DNA from: Ignavibacteria bacterium
GTDB lineage: Bacteria > Bacteroidota > Ignavibacteria > Tepidaquicellales > OLB5
Direction: 5' to 3'
NCBI GenBank assembly: GCA_030835085.1
Contig: JAUQWQ010000187.1
Coordinates: forward strand, 1-54,418
Length of the DNA stretch: 54,418 nucleotides
Made by a program: the position numbers and the translations under genes. Shown one piece after another: positions 25,760-34,012 of this stretch; position 1 is the stretch's first letter, and each line of letters starts with the position of its first letter. The notes under the pieces are model-generated. The model was not told where the DNA came from. It saw only the letters and a list, made by a program, of their open reading frames with translations, and searched no databases.

Positions 25760-27790
25760 TTATCTTGGTGGTACAAGTTCGTAAAAGTAGCTTACATTTA
25801 ATCCATATACACTCTCTTGGTCACCCATAAAAAAGTACCTTATATCAGGTGTTCCGTTTCCGGTAAACACCATTCCCTCAGGTCGCATATCATCAGGTGG
25901 CAAAGCAACGAAACCAGTTTCGTTCATCACTACACCACACGAAGCTACTTTACCGTTAAATCGGCTGAACTGACCTTTTATGTATAATTGATTATATGTT
26001 TCATCTACTTTCATTTCAATTACACTTGAACCCTGCTGACCTCTGGTTATAGAAGTTCCTACTGCCGTAAAAGTAGTGCCATCAAATTTGAATAAGTTAC
26101 TGCAAGCGATACCGTTTATTGTATCGAACTCACCACCCGCATATAGTTCATCATTGTAAATCGCAAAGCAATATAAATATCCCCTTGAACCCGTATTCTG
26201 CTGAACACCTCTGCCATAAGCAACAAATGTACTACCGTTCCATTTTGCGAAACCATTACAGGTAACTCCGTTTGCAGATTCAAAATCACCGCCTATATAG
26301 ATTTCATTTTTATATTTGATAATATCAAATACTGTTCCTGTAGTACCTGTTCCGAATTTACGCCATTCACCATTACGTGCAATCTTACCAATACCATTTA
26401 ATACTGTAGAACCTGAATTTGGGAATACTCCACCTGCATATAATGTATCATCATATACCCTTACCCTTAAACCATCACTTGTGAAACCACTATCCAAGCT
26501 AACCCAATTACTGCCATCCCATCGGGCTATTCCCTTTGTTCTTGCTACTCCATTAAAACCTGTTTGAGCGCCAACAACAATTAACGAAGTATCCCACTGG
26601 CAAGCACCATAAATACTTGCATCGGGATATTGACTATTCTTAAACGAACTCCACCTACCAGTGACAATATTGTATTTACCTATCCTTAAAAGAGAATCAG
26701 CGTAAGTTCTTGTGCTTGTTATATTAGTTTCATTGATTTGACCAGTAACAACAACCCATGTACTGTCGCCATAAACATATTCTGTTTCCCCGTTGGTATA
26801 CCCCTCTTTAACAAGATTGTTTTGAGCCGTAAAATCAAACATTCTTATTTCGCCATGCCTTATCAAATAAGATGGCACAGAACCTACAGGATTCACCCAC
26901 ACGGGATCTTTAGTATCGGGTGCAGGTGATATACCCAATTCCATATGAGGAGATAAGGGTAATGCATCTGTGTAATCTGCTCTATCGTAATCATACCATC
27001 CATTTACATAACTTCCGCCACTCGTTATTGTACAGTATAGGTGTTGACCGTAACCTATAAAATTATATGTATAAGTGGTATCTACTGCACCTTGATACCT
27101 TTGGATAGAAAAGGCTTTTAAACCGCCTTTCATATAATTATTGTCAGTTGCTTGCTGTGAGGTATCTGCTGTTGAATTGTAGCTATACCAAGTACCAACA
27201 GATAAAGCCCAACTACTGCTTGCTACAGTGTATGGATAAGAAGTATTATTAACCGTTCTAACTCCATCAAACCAACACTGCAATGTCGTAGAGGCTTTAT
27301 TATATTTAATTATTACATCGTGCCAAGCTGTATCTGAAAGTGTAGCTATATTTACATATCCGCCACCACCTGACATTGCAAATCCAAGTATGTTAGCACC
27401 AGGCGTACCGCCTCTCGTTACTACCCAATTCGCCTTACCGAGTATCGTGTGATTATCGGAATTTGAATAAAAACTAAAAGCGATAGTAAAACTATCGGTA
27501 GTTGAAGCAGGTAACCCAACTCCATACTGCCCATCTGCGCTTGCTAACAATCTTGCAAATTGCCCTCTTGTTGCAGGTGCTCCCGCAAAGTACAGCCAAC
27601 TTCCGCTATATGGCGTAGGTGGTATTTGAGTTGTGTCTATAGCAAAGTTTGGAAGCGATACGTAGCTGTTTTTAACCACACTCCTTTGCATGTAATTGCC
27701 AAACCCAAACGGGTCCCACTGCGCATTCACACTTTGAACGCATACAAGCAGGATGAACACTAATAATATTTTTGCTTTTTGACTTTTCAC
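25760..27790 (-). CDS. Large secreted LamG plus propeller protein encoded by the prophage
   Basis: A 676-residue protein with a signal peptide (LLVFILLVCVQSVNAQWDP). Residues about 60-240 resemble a concanavalin-like LamG domain (WHDVIIKYNKASTTLQCWFD), and residues about 340-640 have propeller repeats such as DDTLYAGGVF, KNEIYIGGDFESANG and NDELYAGGEFDTING. Such domains occur in host surface proteins but there is no T9SS sorting domain here. It sits inside the late operon between the tail terminator and lysis genes. It may be a secreted or surface-displayed protein made late, or a fibre-like adhesin. Confidence 0.65.
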   Translation of the reverse strand: MKSQKAKILLVFILLVCVQSVNAQWDPFGFGNYMQRSVVKNSYVSLPNFAIDTTQIPPTPYSGSWLYFAGAPATRGQFARLLASADGQYGVGLPASTTDSFTIAFSFYSNSDNHTILGKANWVVTRGGTPGANILGFAMSGGGGYVNIATLSDTAWHDVIIKYNKASTTLQCWFDGVRTVNNTSYPYTVASSSWALSVGTWYSYNSTADTSQQATDNNYMKGGLKAFSIQRYQGAVDTTYTYNFIGYGQHLYCTITSGGSYVNGWYDYDRADYTDALPLSPHMELGISPAPDTKDPVWVNPVGSVPSYLIRHGEIRMFDFTAQNNLVKEGYTNGETEYVYGDSTWVVVTGQINETNITSTRTYADSLLRIGKYNIVTGRWSSFKNSQYPDASIYGACQWDTSLIVVGAQTGFNGVARTKGIARWDGSNWVSLDSGFTSDGLRVRVYDDTLYAGGVFPNSGSTVLNGIGKIARNGEWRKFGTGTTGTVFDIIKYKNEIYIGGDFESANGVTCNGFAKWNGSTFVAYGRGVQQNTGSRGYLYCFAIYNDELYAGGEFDTINGIACSNLFKFDGTTFTAVGTSITRGQQGSSVIEMKVDETYNQLYIKGQFSRFNGKVASCGVVMNETGFVALPPDDMRPEGMVFTGNGTPDIRYFFMGDQESVYGLNVSYFYELVPPR

Positions 27791-27798
27791 TTTTTCGC

Positions 27799-28275
27799 TT
27801 ACCGTCTGAATCCTCTTATCTTTAAATACGCTTTTCTGCCTGTGTTGTATACAGCATTCACAACTGCAAAGTACAGGTTATCCGGGTTAGGATAATAAAC
27901 ATACAGGTCCCTTGTCTCGAGCGGCGGTATTATTATCAGGTGATACATTGTATCATTCTGTATAGCCTTGGCTGTATCACTCAGCAGCTTGCCTCTTATG
28001 CCCGTGGTATCAGCCTTAACGGTATCGCTGTTGTATATCAGCTCGTTTGATATGTGGAAGATCTTAATTGAGTCAGTAAGTGTTGCATGCGGATTCTCAA
28101 TTGATATTCTCCATACATCATAAAATCCCGCGCTCAAACTGAACTTGGTTTTATAAGTGCTGTCACCGGCTTCAAGTATCTTCGCGTCACTGAACTGATC
28201 CTGCGCAAATATCCCCGCTCCATTCAGAACGGGGATCAGCATTGCTATCAGTATTAATATTTTATGTAATTTCAT
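27799..28275 (-). CDS. Signal-peptide protein of unknown function
   Basis: A 158-residue protein with a signal peptide cleaved near GAGIFAQDQF. The mature part is beta-rich (YDVWRISIENPHATLTDSIK, TMYHLIIIPPLETRDLYVYY) and ends KAYLKIRGFRR. It lies 8 bases upstream of the large LamG/propeller gene and after a similar small secreted protein (28356-28859). No known family. Confidence 0.55.
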   Translation of the reverse strand: MKLHKILILIAMLIPVLNGAGIFAQDQFSDAKILEAGDSTYKTKFSLSAGFYDVWRISIENPHATLTDSIKIFHISNELIYNSDTVKADTTGIRGKLLSDTAKAIQNDTMYHLIIIPPLETRDLYVYYPNPDNLYFAVVNAVYNTGRKAYLKIRGFRR

Positions 28276-28293
28276 TTTTGCCTTATATAAATT

Positions 28294-28346
28294 CTCCCCC
28301 TTTACAAGGGGGAGTGTCCGCGCCTTATGCGGACGAGGGGGTCTTA
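28294..28346. repeat. Palindromic repeat, copy A (intergenic)
   Basis: CTCCCCCTTTACAAGGGGGAG forms a hairpin, followed by a second small stem (GTCCGCG/CGGAC) and the ending AGGGGGTCTTA. It lies between two secreted-protein genes. Copies B (35694-35738) and C (47858-47902) have the same ends but a shorter middle. Confidence 0.8.
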
Positions 28347-28355
28347 CTCACTTAA

Positions 28356-28859
28356 CTACGGTTTCCTGTAAAGTACAGCCCTGAAATATATTCTCACATC
28401 TTCGCGGTTGCCTGTCAGCCCCTGTATGATCACGCCAAGGAATCTCGTCGGCAGTCCGTTCCATTTGATTGTTACAGTATCATTCACCGGCTTATCTGTA
28501 TAGACCCCTGTGGTATCCCACTGCTGCGATAGATTCCAGTACGTTGTGTCTTTGGTATTGAAATTTGTGAGGTATGTATTCACCCTGAAATTTCTCACTG
28601 TACCGGTTGCTTTCCATGTTACCATTGCCAGGTAATCAGCGTAAGGCAGAATATTTATCAGCCCAAGCTGGTACTTTGCCAGCGAATCACTTGCAAAGCT
28701 TATGGTCCCTTCAACCACACTGCAGCTGTTGACAGTTGGTGTTACCTGGTTGATACTCACCTGCGTCTGCGCTTCCGTTTCCTTCGGCTGGAACATAAAT
28801 GCTGCGGCTATTGCGAACAGCATGAACACTCTAAAGATGTTTGCATTTTTTAGTTTCAT
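28356..28859 (-). CDS. Signal-peptide protein of unknown function
   Basis: A 167-residue protein with a GGAG site and a signal peptide (VFMLFAIAAAFMFQ, cleavage near TEAQTQ). The mature part is beta-rich with YLAMVTWKATGTVRNFRVNT and ends VRIYFRAVLYRKP. It is the first of the secreted-protein block in the late operon, right after the tail terminator gene. Its layout resembles the 158-residue protein that follows, but the two sequences are not clearly related. Confidence 0.55.
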   Translation of the reverse strand: MKLKNANIFRVFMLFAIAAAFMFQPKETEAQTQVSINQVTPTVNSCSVVEGTISFASDSLAKYQLGLINILPYADYLAMVTWKATGTVRNFRVNTYLTNFNTKDTTYWNLSQQWDTTGVYTDKPVNDTVTIKWNGLPTRFLGVIIQGLTGNREDVRIYFRAVLYRKP

Positions 28860-28903
28860 TTTTTTCTCCTGTTGATTTATGTTTTGAATATTGTTTTTTA
28901 ATC

Positions 28904-29377
28904 TTAACTGATCACATACTTCGCTTCAACCGGCATCTGCATCACCAGCGCAGGCTGTGAATCTATTTCAAGCCAACCCAGATCCGCTTTGCCTATACTG
29001 AGTGTTACCACTGTCACCGTAACACCGTCCTCTTCAAGGCTTGCACTTGCATGCCAGCACTCAGCTATGAATCCCTGCAGTTCTTCCACGTACCCAACCG
29101 CAAGCTTCTTCGCTGCGCGGTAATTTTCACGCGTCATATCTTTCAGGTTGTCGGTCGCAACTATCAGCGAGATCGTATATTCACCCACCCGCGTCATATA
29201 AGTACCGTCACCGGCCATATCTTCTGTGCCGTATGGCTTTTCATCTTCTATTAAAAGAGCGGGATAACTTTCAACCTTCAGCATGCTTGTTTCACTGATG
29301 AACTTCAGCCAGGGGAATCTTCCCGTTTCATTCATCTCAGGCTCTATCTTCGCAATTAAATATCTCTGTGGATCCAT
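28904..29377 (-). CDS. Tail terminator/completion-type protein (Mu gp37-like position)
   Basis: A 157-residue protein starting MDPQRYLIAKIEPEMNETG. Mixed alpha/beta pattern with YTISLIVATDNLKDMTREN and KKLAVGYVEELQGFIAECW, and a long C-terminal strand. It follows the connector and HK97 gp10-like genes, where the tail terminator normally is. No specific motif was matched. Confidence 0.55.
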   Translation of the reverse strand: MDPQRYLIAKIEPEMNETGRFPWLKFISETSMLKVESYPALLIEDEKPYGTEDMAGDGTYMTRVGEYTISLIVATDNLKDMTRENYRAAKKLAVGYVEELQGFIAECWHASASLEEDGVTVTVVTLSIGKADLGWLEIDSQPALVMQMPVEAKYVIS

Positions 29378-29472
29378 CGTTTACCCTGAGCGCAGCGAAT
29401 GAGTTTCATTCGGTACGCCTTAATTTATCTTTTGATTTTTCGTTTCACATTTGACATTTCACGTCTCACGTT

Positions 29473-30036
29473 TTATATCTTTATCTTCGCCATTTCGGCC
29501 ATCAAAAAATCTTTATTCAAATTGAACGCGGTTCTTAAAAACGGCAGACCCGTTGTACCTTTTGATGCTATCTTCCGGGCTATCGCCAGGGCAATGCCTC
29601 TGCTTTCTGCCCATCTGTCCATCGCTTTTCTTCTGCCCGGTCCACCTGTAATTTTTATCGTATTGCGCAGCGCTTTTATTCTTACGCCGCCTTTTGTTCC
29701 TTCGCGGTTACTGGTCAGCCCCTTTAAGAGCACCCATTTCTGCAGCGGTTCTATCGGCGGGAAGTGCGGCTTGGTTCCTTCATGCCTGCATATCGCATAA
29801 GGCACATTCGCGCCTACACCAACTACGCCAATCATCCTGCCAACTTCTTTGGTCACCGTGTAACGCAGGTTCTTAAGCATTTCCATTGTTGCGTATGCTT
29901 TGCCTTTTCTTATTTCGGCATCTGCGTCGGTCCGGACTTTTTCAAGGAACGTTCTTAATTTCTTATCTATCTCATCTTCCAAAGCTTTTGTAGCCTTGCC
30001 AAGATTCAACTTTATTTGGTCTATTCCTTTTGCCAC
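29473..30036 (-). CDS. HK97 gp10-like head-tail protein
   Basis: A 187-residue protein. The middle part GVGANVPYAICRHEGTKPHF, then PPIEPLQKWV and the C-terminal GTTGLPFLRTAFN match the conserved pattern of HK97 gp10-family neck proteins (VxYAxxxExGT...PFLRPAF). It probably joins the head connector to the tail. A coiled stretch near the N terminus (ALEDEIDKKLRTFLEKVRTD) is usual for the family. Confidence 0.75.
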   Translation of the reverse strand: MAKGIDQIKLNLGKATKALEDEIDKKLRTFLEKVRTDADAEIRKGKAYATMEMLKNLRYTVTKEVGRMIGVVGVGANVPYAICRHEGTKPHFPPIEPLQKWVLLKGLTSNREGTKGGVRIKALRNTIKITGGPGRRKAMDRWAESRGIALAIARKIASKGTTGLPFLRTAFNLNKDFLMAEMAKIKI

Positions 30037-30085
30037 GTTTCACTTTTCATTTTTACTTTTTGCCTTTTCACTTTTGCTTTTTTAC

Positions 30086-30551
30086 TTATTCATCATTATC
30101 CGAATCAATCGCCGCAAAACTTAATCCCGGCGTGATCAATATATCGGGTGAATCATCCGCATCATTATCAACTGTTTTTGCATACGGCTTTAAAAGTTTT
30201 TCTGCCTGTTCTTTATGCCTCTGTATGATGGTGTCAATATCAAGCTCACTTATATTCTCTTTTCTGCCGTCACCAATACCGCGCGCTTTTGTGATCCCGT
30301 CACCGCTGGTTGATATGTTCAGCCCCGGCACCAGGTAGTATAATACAAACCTTGCTTCGGCAGTCTTTATGATCTTGTAATCTTCATCATCAGCGCCTTT
30401 GGCATATATCTCATCATACTTCGCCGTACCGATCCTGTCGATAACATCAGCCTTTGCCTCAGGAAAGAACGGCTCAATTACAGCCTGCTTAACCTTATCG
30501 CCAAGGAGCCCGATCTGCTGCACATCTTCGTATGTTATAAAGTAACTCATT
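30086..30551 (-). CDS. Head-tail connector/adaptor protein (Mu gp36-like)
   Basis: About 154 residues from MSYFITYEDVQQIGLLGDKV. The ATG at 30551 is preferred to the one at 30580 because the extra sequence belongs to the tRNA-like element just upstream. A helical domain with KYDEIYAKGADDEDYKIIKT, then AEARFVLYYLVPGLN, matches DUF1320-type adaptor proteins in layout. It follows the capsid gene and precedes the gp10-like gene, as expected of an adaptor. Confidence 0.65.
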
Positions 30552-30555
30552 TGCT

Positions 30556-30629
30556 GCGGGAGGAAGAATCGAACTTCCACGCTATCCTGTATCTCTACAA
30601 GATCGGGATACCTTATCCCGGTCCCGCAA
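30556..30629 (-). tRNA. tRNA-like 74-mer with an atypical anticodon arm
   Basis: Read on the minus strand, TGCGGGA and TCCCGCA form a perfect 7-bp acceptor stem at the two ends. A D arm (GGGA/TCCC with a GG-containing loop) and a perfect T arm (GGAAG/CTTCC with loop TTCGATT) are in order. The anticodon arm is irregular: the best fold is a 6-bp stem (ATCTTG/CAGGAT) with an 8-base loop TAGAGATA and no U33, so no anticodon can be assigned. The encoded 3' end continues GCAA, not CCA. It fills the gap between the capsid terminator and the connector ATG, which is 4 bases away. It could be a degenerate phage tRNA, a quadruplet-type tRNA, or a tRNA-like RNA element. Confidence 0.5.
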
Positions 30630-30668
30630 TATCACCCGCCGGAGCCAGACTTCCGGCAGGTTAACAAA

Positions 30669-30702
30669 GAAAGGCAAGCCGGAGGCGTTGGCCTGCCTTT
30701 CT
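30669..30702 (-). terminator. Terminator downstream of the capsid gene
   Basis: On the minus strand GAAAGGCAGGCC pairs with GGCTTGCCTTTC around a 10-base loop, followed by TTTGTT. It starts about 22 bases after the capsid stop and precedes the tRNA-like element, probably setting capsid mRNA above the downstream genes. Confidence 0.75.
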
Positions 30703-30724
30703 GATTTAATGATTATTCAAAGAA

Positions 30725-31627
30725 CTAGTTTCTTGTTGCGATAACCAATGACTTCGAGAAGCCATAGTTTGCGTCAAGTTCACTCTTCGGTGTATACTCG
30801 ATGCATCCGCCTTTTTTTCTTTCCTGCACCTGGCGACCGATGTACATATTCAGTCCAAAGCCAAGCGTTAAGTTTTTGGGCGGTGTCAGAACAATCTCTG
30901 TGCTTGGCACAGCAAATAAAGGCCTAACTGCAACGCCGTTTGAAACAAGCGGCTGAGTTGAAAGCATATCGCCAAGACCTGTAGCCTTGCCGGTTAACTC
31001 CCTGCGGTACTTTGTATAATTAGCATGTGAAAGGTAGTACTTCAGGTTCGTAACATCAGCCTTGTATTTATCAGGCAAAGTATCCCACATAAGATCGAGC
31101 ACATCAGTGATCTTATCATCCACAGCAAAGTTTGGTGCTTTGTTGGTATCGGCATCAGCCTTGGCTCTTACTAGATAGCCATCAACAAGCTTGAGGAACG
31201 GGTCAGCCACAAGCGACTTGTCACCATTCCATGCAATATCAATTACGTCACGTTTAAACAAATTCATAAATTTGGAAGTAATTTTTTCTTCCGCATTGCC
31301 TTTAGCAATGTTTTTTCTTAAGAACTTCATTGTTATATCAAACGGCCTTGATACTTCAACAGGGATTAAAGACCTGCGGGGTATCGTAACGTCATTTGAT
31401 GATTCAATATCAGTTCCTTCGTCAACACCCCTGAGGCCCCTTACGTCGGCATCAAGTGCATCTATGTTTAGCTGTGTTACAATATCGGTCTCAACTGTGA
31501 TTTCCTGAAGGAAGTCATCGCTGTCGCTCATTGTGTCGATGAAATCATTCAGTTCCTGCGGGGATACCTGTCCGCCGGTACCGGTTGTGATTGTCTTCAT
31601 CAACTCAAGTATTTCTGTGTTCTGCAT
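30725..31627 (-). CDS. Major capsid protein (HK97 fold, P2-like N terminus)
   Basis: A 300-residue protein with no cysteine-rich or signal features. FLRKNIAKGNAEEKITSKFM, the DGYLVRAKADA segment, KYYLSHANYTKYRRELTGKA and VPSTEIVLTPPKNLTLGFGL match the layout of P2/HK97-type capsid proteins of Mu-like phages. It lies after the protease/scaffold gene, has a clear GGAG site, and is followed by a terminator. The length is normal. Confidence 0.8.
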   Translation of the reverse strand: MQNTEILELMKTITTGTGGQVSPQELNDFIDTMSDSDDFLQEITVETDIVTQLNIDALDADVRGLRGVDEGTDIESSNDVTIPRRSLIPVEVSRPFDITMKFLRKNIAKGNAEEKITSKFMNLFKRDVIDIAWNGDKSLVADPFLKLVDGYLVRAKADADTNKAPNFAVDDKITDVLDLMWDTLPDKYKADVTNLKYYLSHANYTKYRRELTGKATGLGDMLSTQPLVSNGVAVRPLFAVPSTEIVLTPPKNLTLGFGLNMYIGRQVQERKKGGCIEYTPKSELDANYGFSKSLVIATRN

Positions 31628-31689
31628 TTTTGTAATCTCCGTAGGTTATTTTAACCTGTTTGGTTTTTATTTTTTTTACTTATAAAAGC

Positions 31690-32688
31690 TTAGCTTAAAA
31701 ACGGTAAGCTCTTCTTAACAACTTCGGTTTCAGGCTTCGTGTCATCCACCTGCTGGCTGCCCGGACTTGCTTTCTCAAGCTTCTCCTTTGTTTCGGCAAG
31801 CTCATCCTGCACTTTTTTCAAAGCGTCAGCCTGCTCTTTTTTAAGATCTTCAATTGCTTTGTCGTGCGCTTCTTTTGTGATTGTATCCATAGTCGTTTTA
31901 TTTTTTATTTGTTTATTGATTTCTGCCCGTTTACTTTCCGCTGTTCCTGCTGAATCCATCAACGACTGCATTGCATCCATTGCAGCCTGTAACTTCTTCA
32001 TGTTGCTGTCACTTATTACCTCCCATACTGCGGATGATAAAGCATCAGCCATTGTGCGCAGCTGCATCCTGCGGTAAACATCATCGAAACTTTTTACCAC
32101 TTCATTGCTTTCAGCCTGCCCTTCTTCTTCATCAAACCACTTTTCAATTCTCTGCATGAGGCTCGAAAACTTTTTGCCTTTTGCTTTTTCGCTTTTAGCT
32201 TCCCCGGCTCTTTCCGCAAACCCGTACAATGAGTAGCCCGTATAAGTACCATCCTTAACGGATTTCCATATCTCTTCATTTTCGATCTTGGTCACAATAA
32301 ACCATGTGCCGTCAGGCTCACCCTTTAATATGCTGTGCTCACCTTTTATGATGGCGCACTCAACAATTGTCACGCCTTCAACCGGCTCCAGGTTATGCTG
32401 CGTATCAACAGCTTTGGAAGTATTGCTCTTTGCAAGGAAATTATGACAGGCTTTTTCTATCTCTTCAACTGTGGCAAAATCACCATGTGCATCTTCATCA
32501 TTCGGGGCGTAAACAACGCCGTACACCAAATGCTTTTCTTCATCAACCTTGGTTATCTTTACTTCTTTGCGCAGTGTGAATTTATCATCTTCTTTTACAC
32601 CCGCACCCTTGCAGATAACCTGGCGTTTGTTCGCGCCCTTATCAACAAGCGAGATCAGATGTACGTCAATGTTCTTAAGTTCTTTCAT
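31690..32688 (-). CDS. Prohead protease (XkdF-like) fused to a scaffold-like C terminus
   Basis: A 332-residue protein. Residues 1-175 carry the XkdF-type phage serine protease pattern: LISLVDKGANKRQVI, VYGVVYAPNDEDAHGD, the likely catalytic His and Ser in DTQHNLEP and GYSLYGFAE. Residues 175-310 are charged and coiled (KEQADALKKVQDELAETKEK) as in scaffold proteins. It is the first gene of the leftward head operon. Fusion of protease and scaffold in one frame is known in several phages. Confidence 0.8.
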   Translation of the reverse strand: MKELKNIDVHLISLVDKGANKRQVICKGAGVKEDDKFTLRKEVKITKVDEEKHLVYGVVYAPNDEDAHGDFATVEEIEKACHNFLAKSNTSKAVDTQHNLEPVEGVTIVECAIIKGEHSILKGEPDGTWFIVTKIENEEIWKSVKDGTYTGYSLYGFAERAGEAKSEKAKGKKFSSLMQRIEKWFDEEEGQAESNEVVKSFDDVYRRMQLRTMADALSSAVWEVISDSNMKKLQAAMDAMQSLMDSAGTAESKRAEINKQIKNKTTMDTITKEAHDKAIEDLKKEQADALKKVQDELAETKEKLEKASPGSQQVDDTKPETEVVKKSLPFLS

Positions 32689-32744
32689 TACACTTTTACT
32701 TTGCCTTTATTGTTTTCTCTATAATAGAGTTTCAATTTATTGCC

Positions 32745-32752
32745 CAAATATA
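32745..32752 (-). promoter_or_regulatory. Putative -7 element of the leftward late promoter
   Basis: TATATTTG on the minus strand fits the TAnnTTTG consensus and lies about 57 bases before the protease ATG. No TTG is found at the expected -33 place, which would suit a late promoter that needs an activator such as the Mor-like protein at 48137. The 204-base gap to the lipoprotein gene holds only this and a terminator. Confidence 0.45.
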
Positions 32753-32820
32753 AGTGTGTCTATACATGTAATGTTAGCTTGATTTTGCAATCCAAAACAA
32801 AACCGTTCACTTCACCCCAT

Positions 32821-32850
32821 AAAAAAAGCGGCCATCGCTGGTCGCTTTAA
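32821..32850 (-). terminator. Terminator of the repressor/moron transcript
   Basis: On the minus strand AAAGCGACCA pairs with TGGCCGCTTT (one mismatch) around a 4-base loop and runs into seven T. It lies 43 bases after the lipoprotein stop and separates the lysogenic transcript from the late head operon. Confidence 0.8.
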
Positions 32851-32892
32851 AAAACTATCCCCGTGTAAACGGGGATCTCTCATGTCAATTTT

Positions 32893-33360
32893 CTAATCGT
32901 TGTAATCTATAGTATATATTTTAAAATTCCGCAGAGCAATAAACTGCCCCGCAGTTAAACCGAAATCATACAAGTTCCATGCAATCCCAGGTCCCGTTCC
33001 CCAGCTCCTACTGTCCAGGATAAATTCATAATTCCCGTTGGTACTATCACTACCCTGATGTGTTTTATAAAAGTAAATCGTATCACCTGCTAAATTGTAA
33101 AGTGAATAACCGAATACTGTACTGTCTGTACTGCTCGTTAAAGTGTAAGTGATCTTGTATCCCTCATCCCTTGTCAAGCTTCCCGATAATTGACCGCCGG
33201 TAGTATCACCATCAACTGAATCATCGTCAATACTATAAACCATAGCGCCAATAGTATAATTCGGATTCCCCGTATTATTATTTGTAACATTATCATCACC
33301 GCACCCGGCAGAAAATAATGCAAACAGCATCACACTTAAAATTACTATTGTTGTTTTCAT
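32893..33360 (-). CDS. Lipoprotein near the repressor (moron candidate)
   Basis: About 155 residues from the ATG at 33360 (MKTTIVILSVMLFALFSAGC), with the lipobox FSAGC giving a lipidated cysteine at about residue 20. The mature part is Asp/Thr/Ser-rich (DDDSVDGDTTGGQLSG) with beta structure. It follows the small membrane protein at 33387 and comes from the lysogenic side. Lipoproteins in this place often give superinfection exclusion or change the lysogen surface; that is only an inference here. Confidence 0.6.
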   Translation of the reverse strand: MKTTIVILSVMLFALFSAGCGDDNVTNNNTGNPNYTIGAMVYSIDDDSVDGDTTGGQLSGSLTRDEGYKITYTLTSSTDSTVFGYSLYNLAGDTIYFYKTHQGSDSTNGNYEFILDSRSWGTGPGIAWNLYDFGLTAGQFIALRNFKIYTIDYND

Positions 33361-33386
33361 ATTTTTATTTTTAATTTTTATTCTAT

Positions 33387-33884
33387 TCAATCAACTGTTT
33401 CCATACTTATTACATCGCCATCATCGGAAACCAGAAATAAAACCGTGCTTATTACATATCCGCCGAAACCATTCTTCGCCCTGTACTTATGCCGCACTAA
33501 ATAATTTCCATTCTTTCCCTGTACCGGTTTGCTCCATTCAATTGATTCGTAACTATCCGGATCCCTTATCCTGTCCATTAAATAAGTTTTGCATTGCTTG
33601 ACTGAACCATCCCACTCTGAATTTTTCACGCTGCCGCTGTCATCACCTTTGAAAACCGCAAGCACTATGAACATAAAAATAATTACTCCAATACTACCCG
33701 CTACTATCCACCCGAAATTCTTTTTTTTCCTTTTTTCAATTTCATTCCTGCGTTTAATATCCTGTTCAAAAAACTCTTTGTAATACTCAACATCATGTAC
33801 GTAAAAATATCTTGCATGGTCATAATAAGATTTGGCGTCTGTTTGTTTCAGCCGCTCTATTTGTTCTCTGGTAAGTTTTTCCAT
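33387..33884 (-). CDS. Single-span membrane protein (moron candidate)
   Basis: A 165-residue protein with a very strong AAGGAGG site. Residues 1-55 are charged (LTREQIERLKQTDAKSYYDH), a membrane segment follows (GWIVAGSIGVIIFMFIVLAV), then a domain of about 80 residues (CKTYLMDRIRDPDSYESIEW, HKYRAKNGFGGYV). It resembles small host proteins of the DUF with RDPDSYE motifs. Transcribed together with the repressor, so it may act in the lysogen. Confidence 0.55.
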   Translation of the reverse strand: MEKLTREQIERLKQTDAKSYYDHARYFYVHDVEYYKEFFEQDIKRRNEIEKRKKKNFGWIVAGSIGVIIFMFIVLAVFKGDDSGSVKNSEWDGSVKQCKTYLMDRIRDPDSYESIEWSKPVQGKNGNYLVRHKYRAKNGFGGYVISTVLFLVSDDGDVISMETVD

Positions 33885-33898
33885 GATGCGGTACCTCC

Positions 33899-34012
33899 TT
33901 AGAATATTTTTTCTATGATATATTTTATAAGAGCAATCAGTACTATAGTAATCAACACAAATCCAATTACTCTGTTTTTAGCTGTTGGCTTAGGTCCCAA
34001 ATATTTAGTCAC
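33899..34012 (-). CDS. 37-residue membrane peptide coupled to the repressor
   Basis: A GTG start overlaps the repressor stop (GTGA). The product ends in a clear hydrophobic helix (RVIGFVLITIVLIALIKYII), and its TAA stop overlaps the AAGGAGG site of the next gene. The tight spacing on both sides supports translation. Function unknown. Confidence 0.5.
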   Translation of the reverse strand: MTKYLGPKPTAKNRVIGFVLITIVLIALIKYIIEKIF

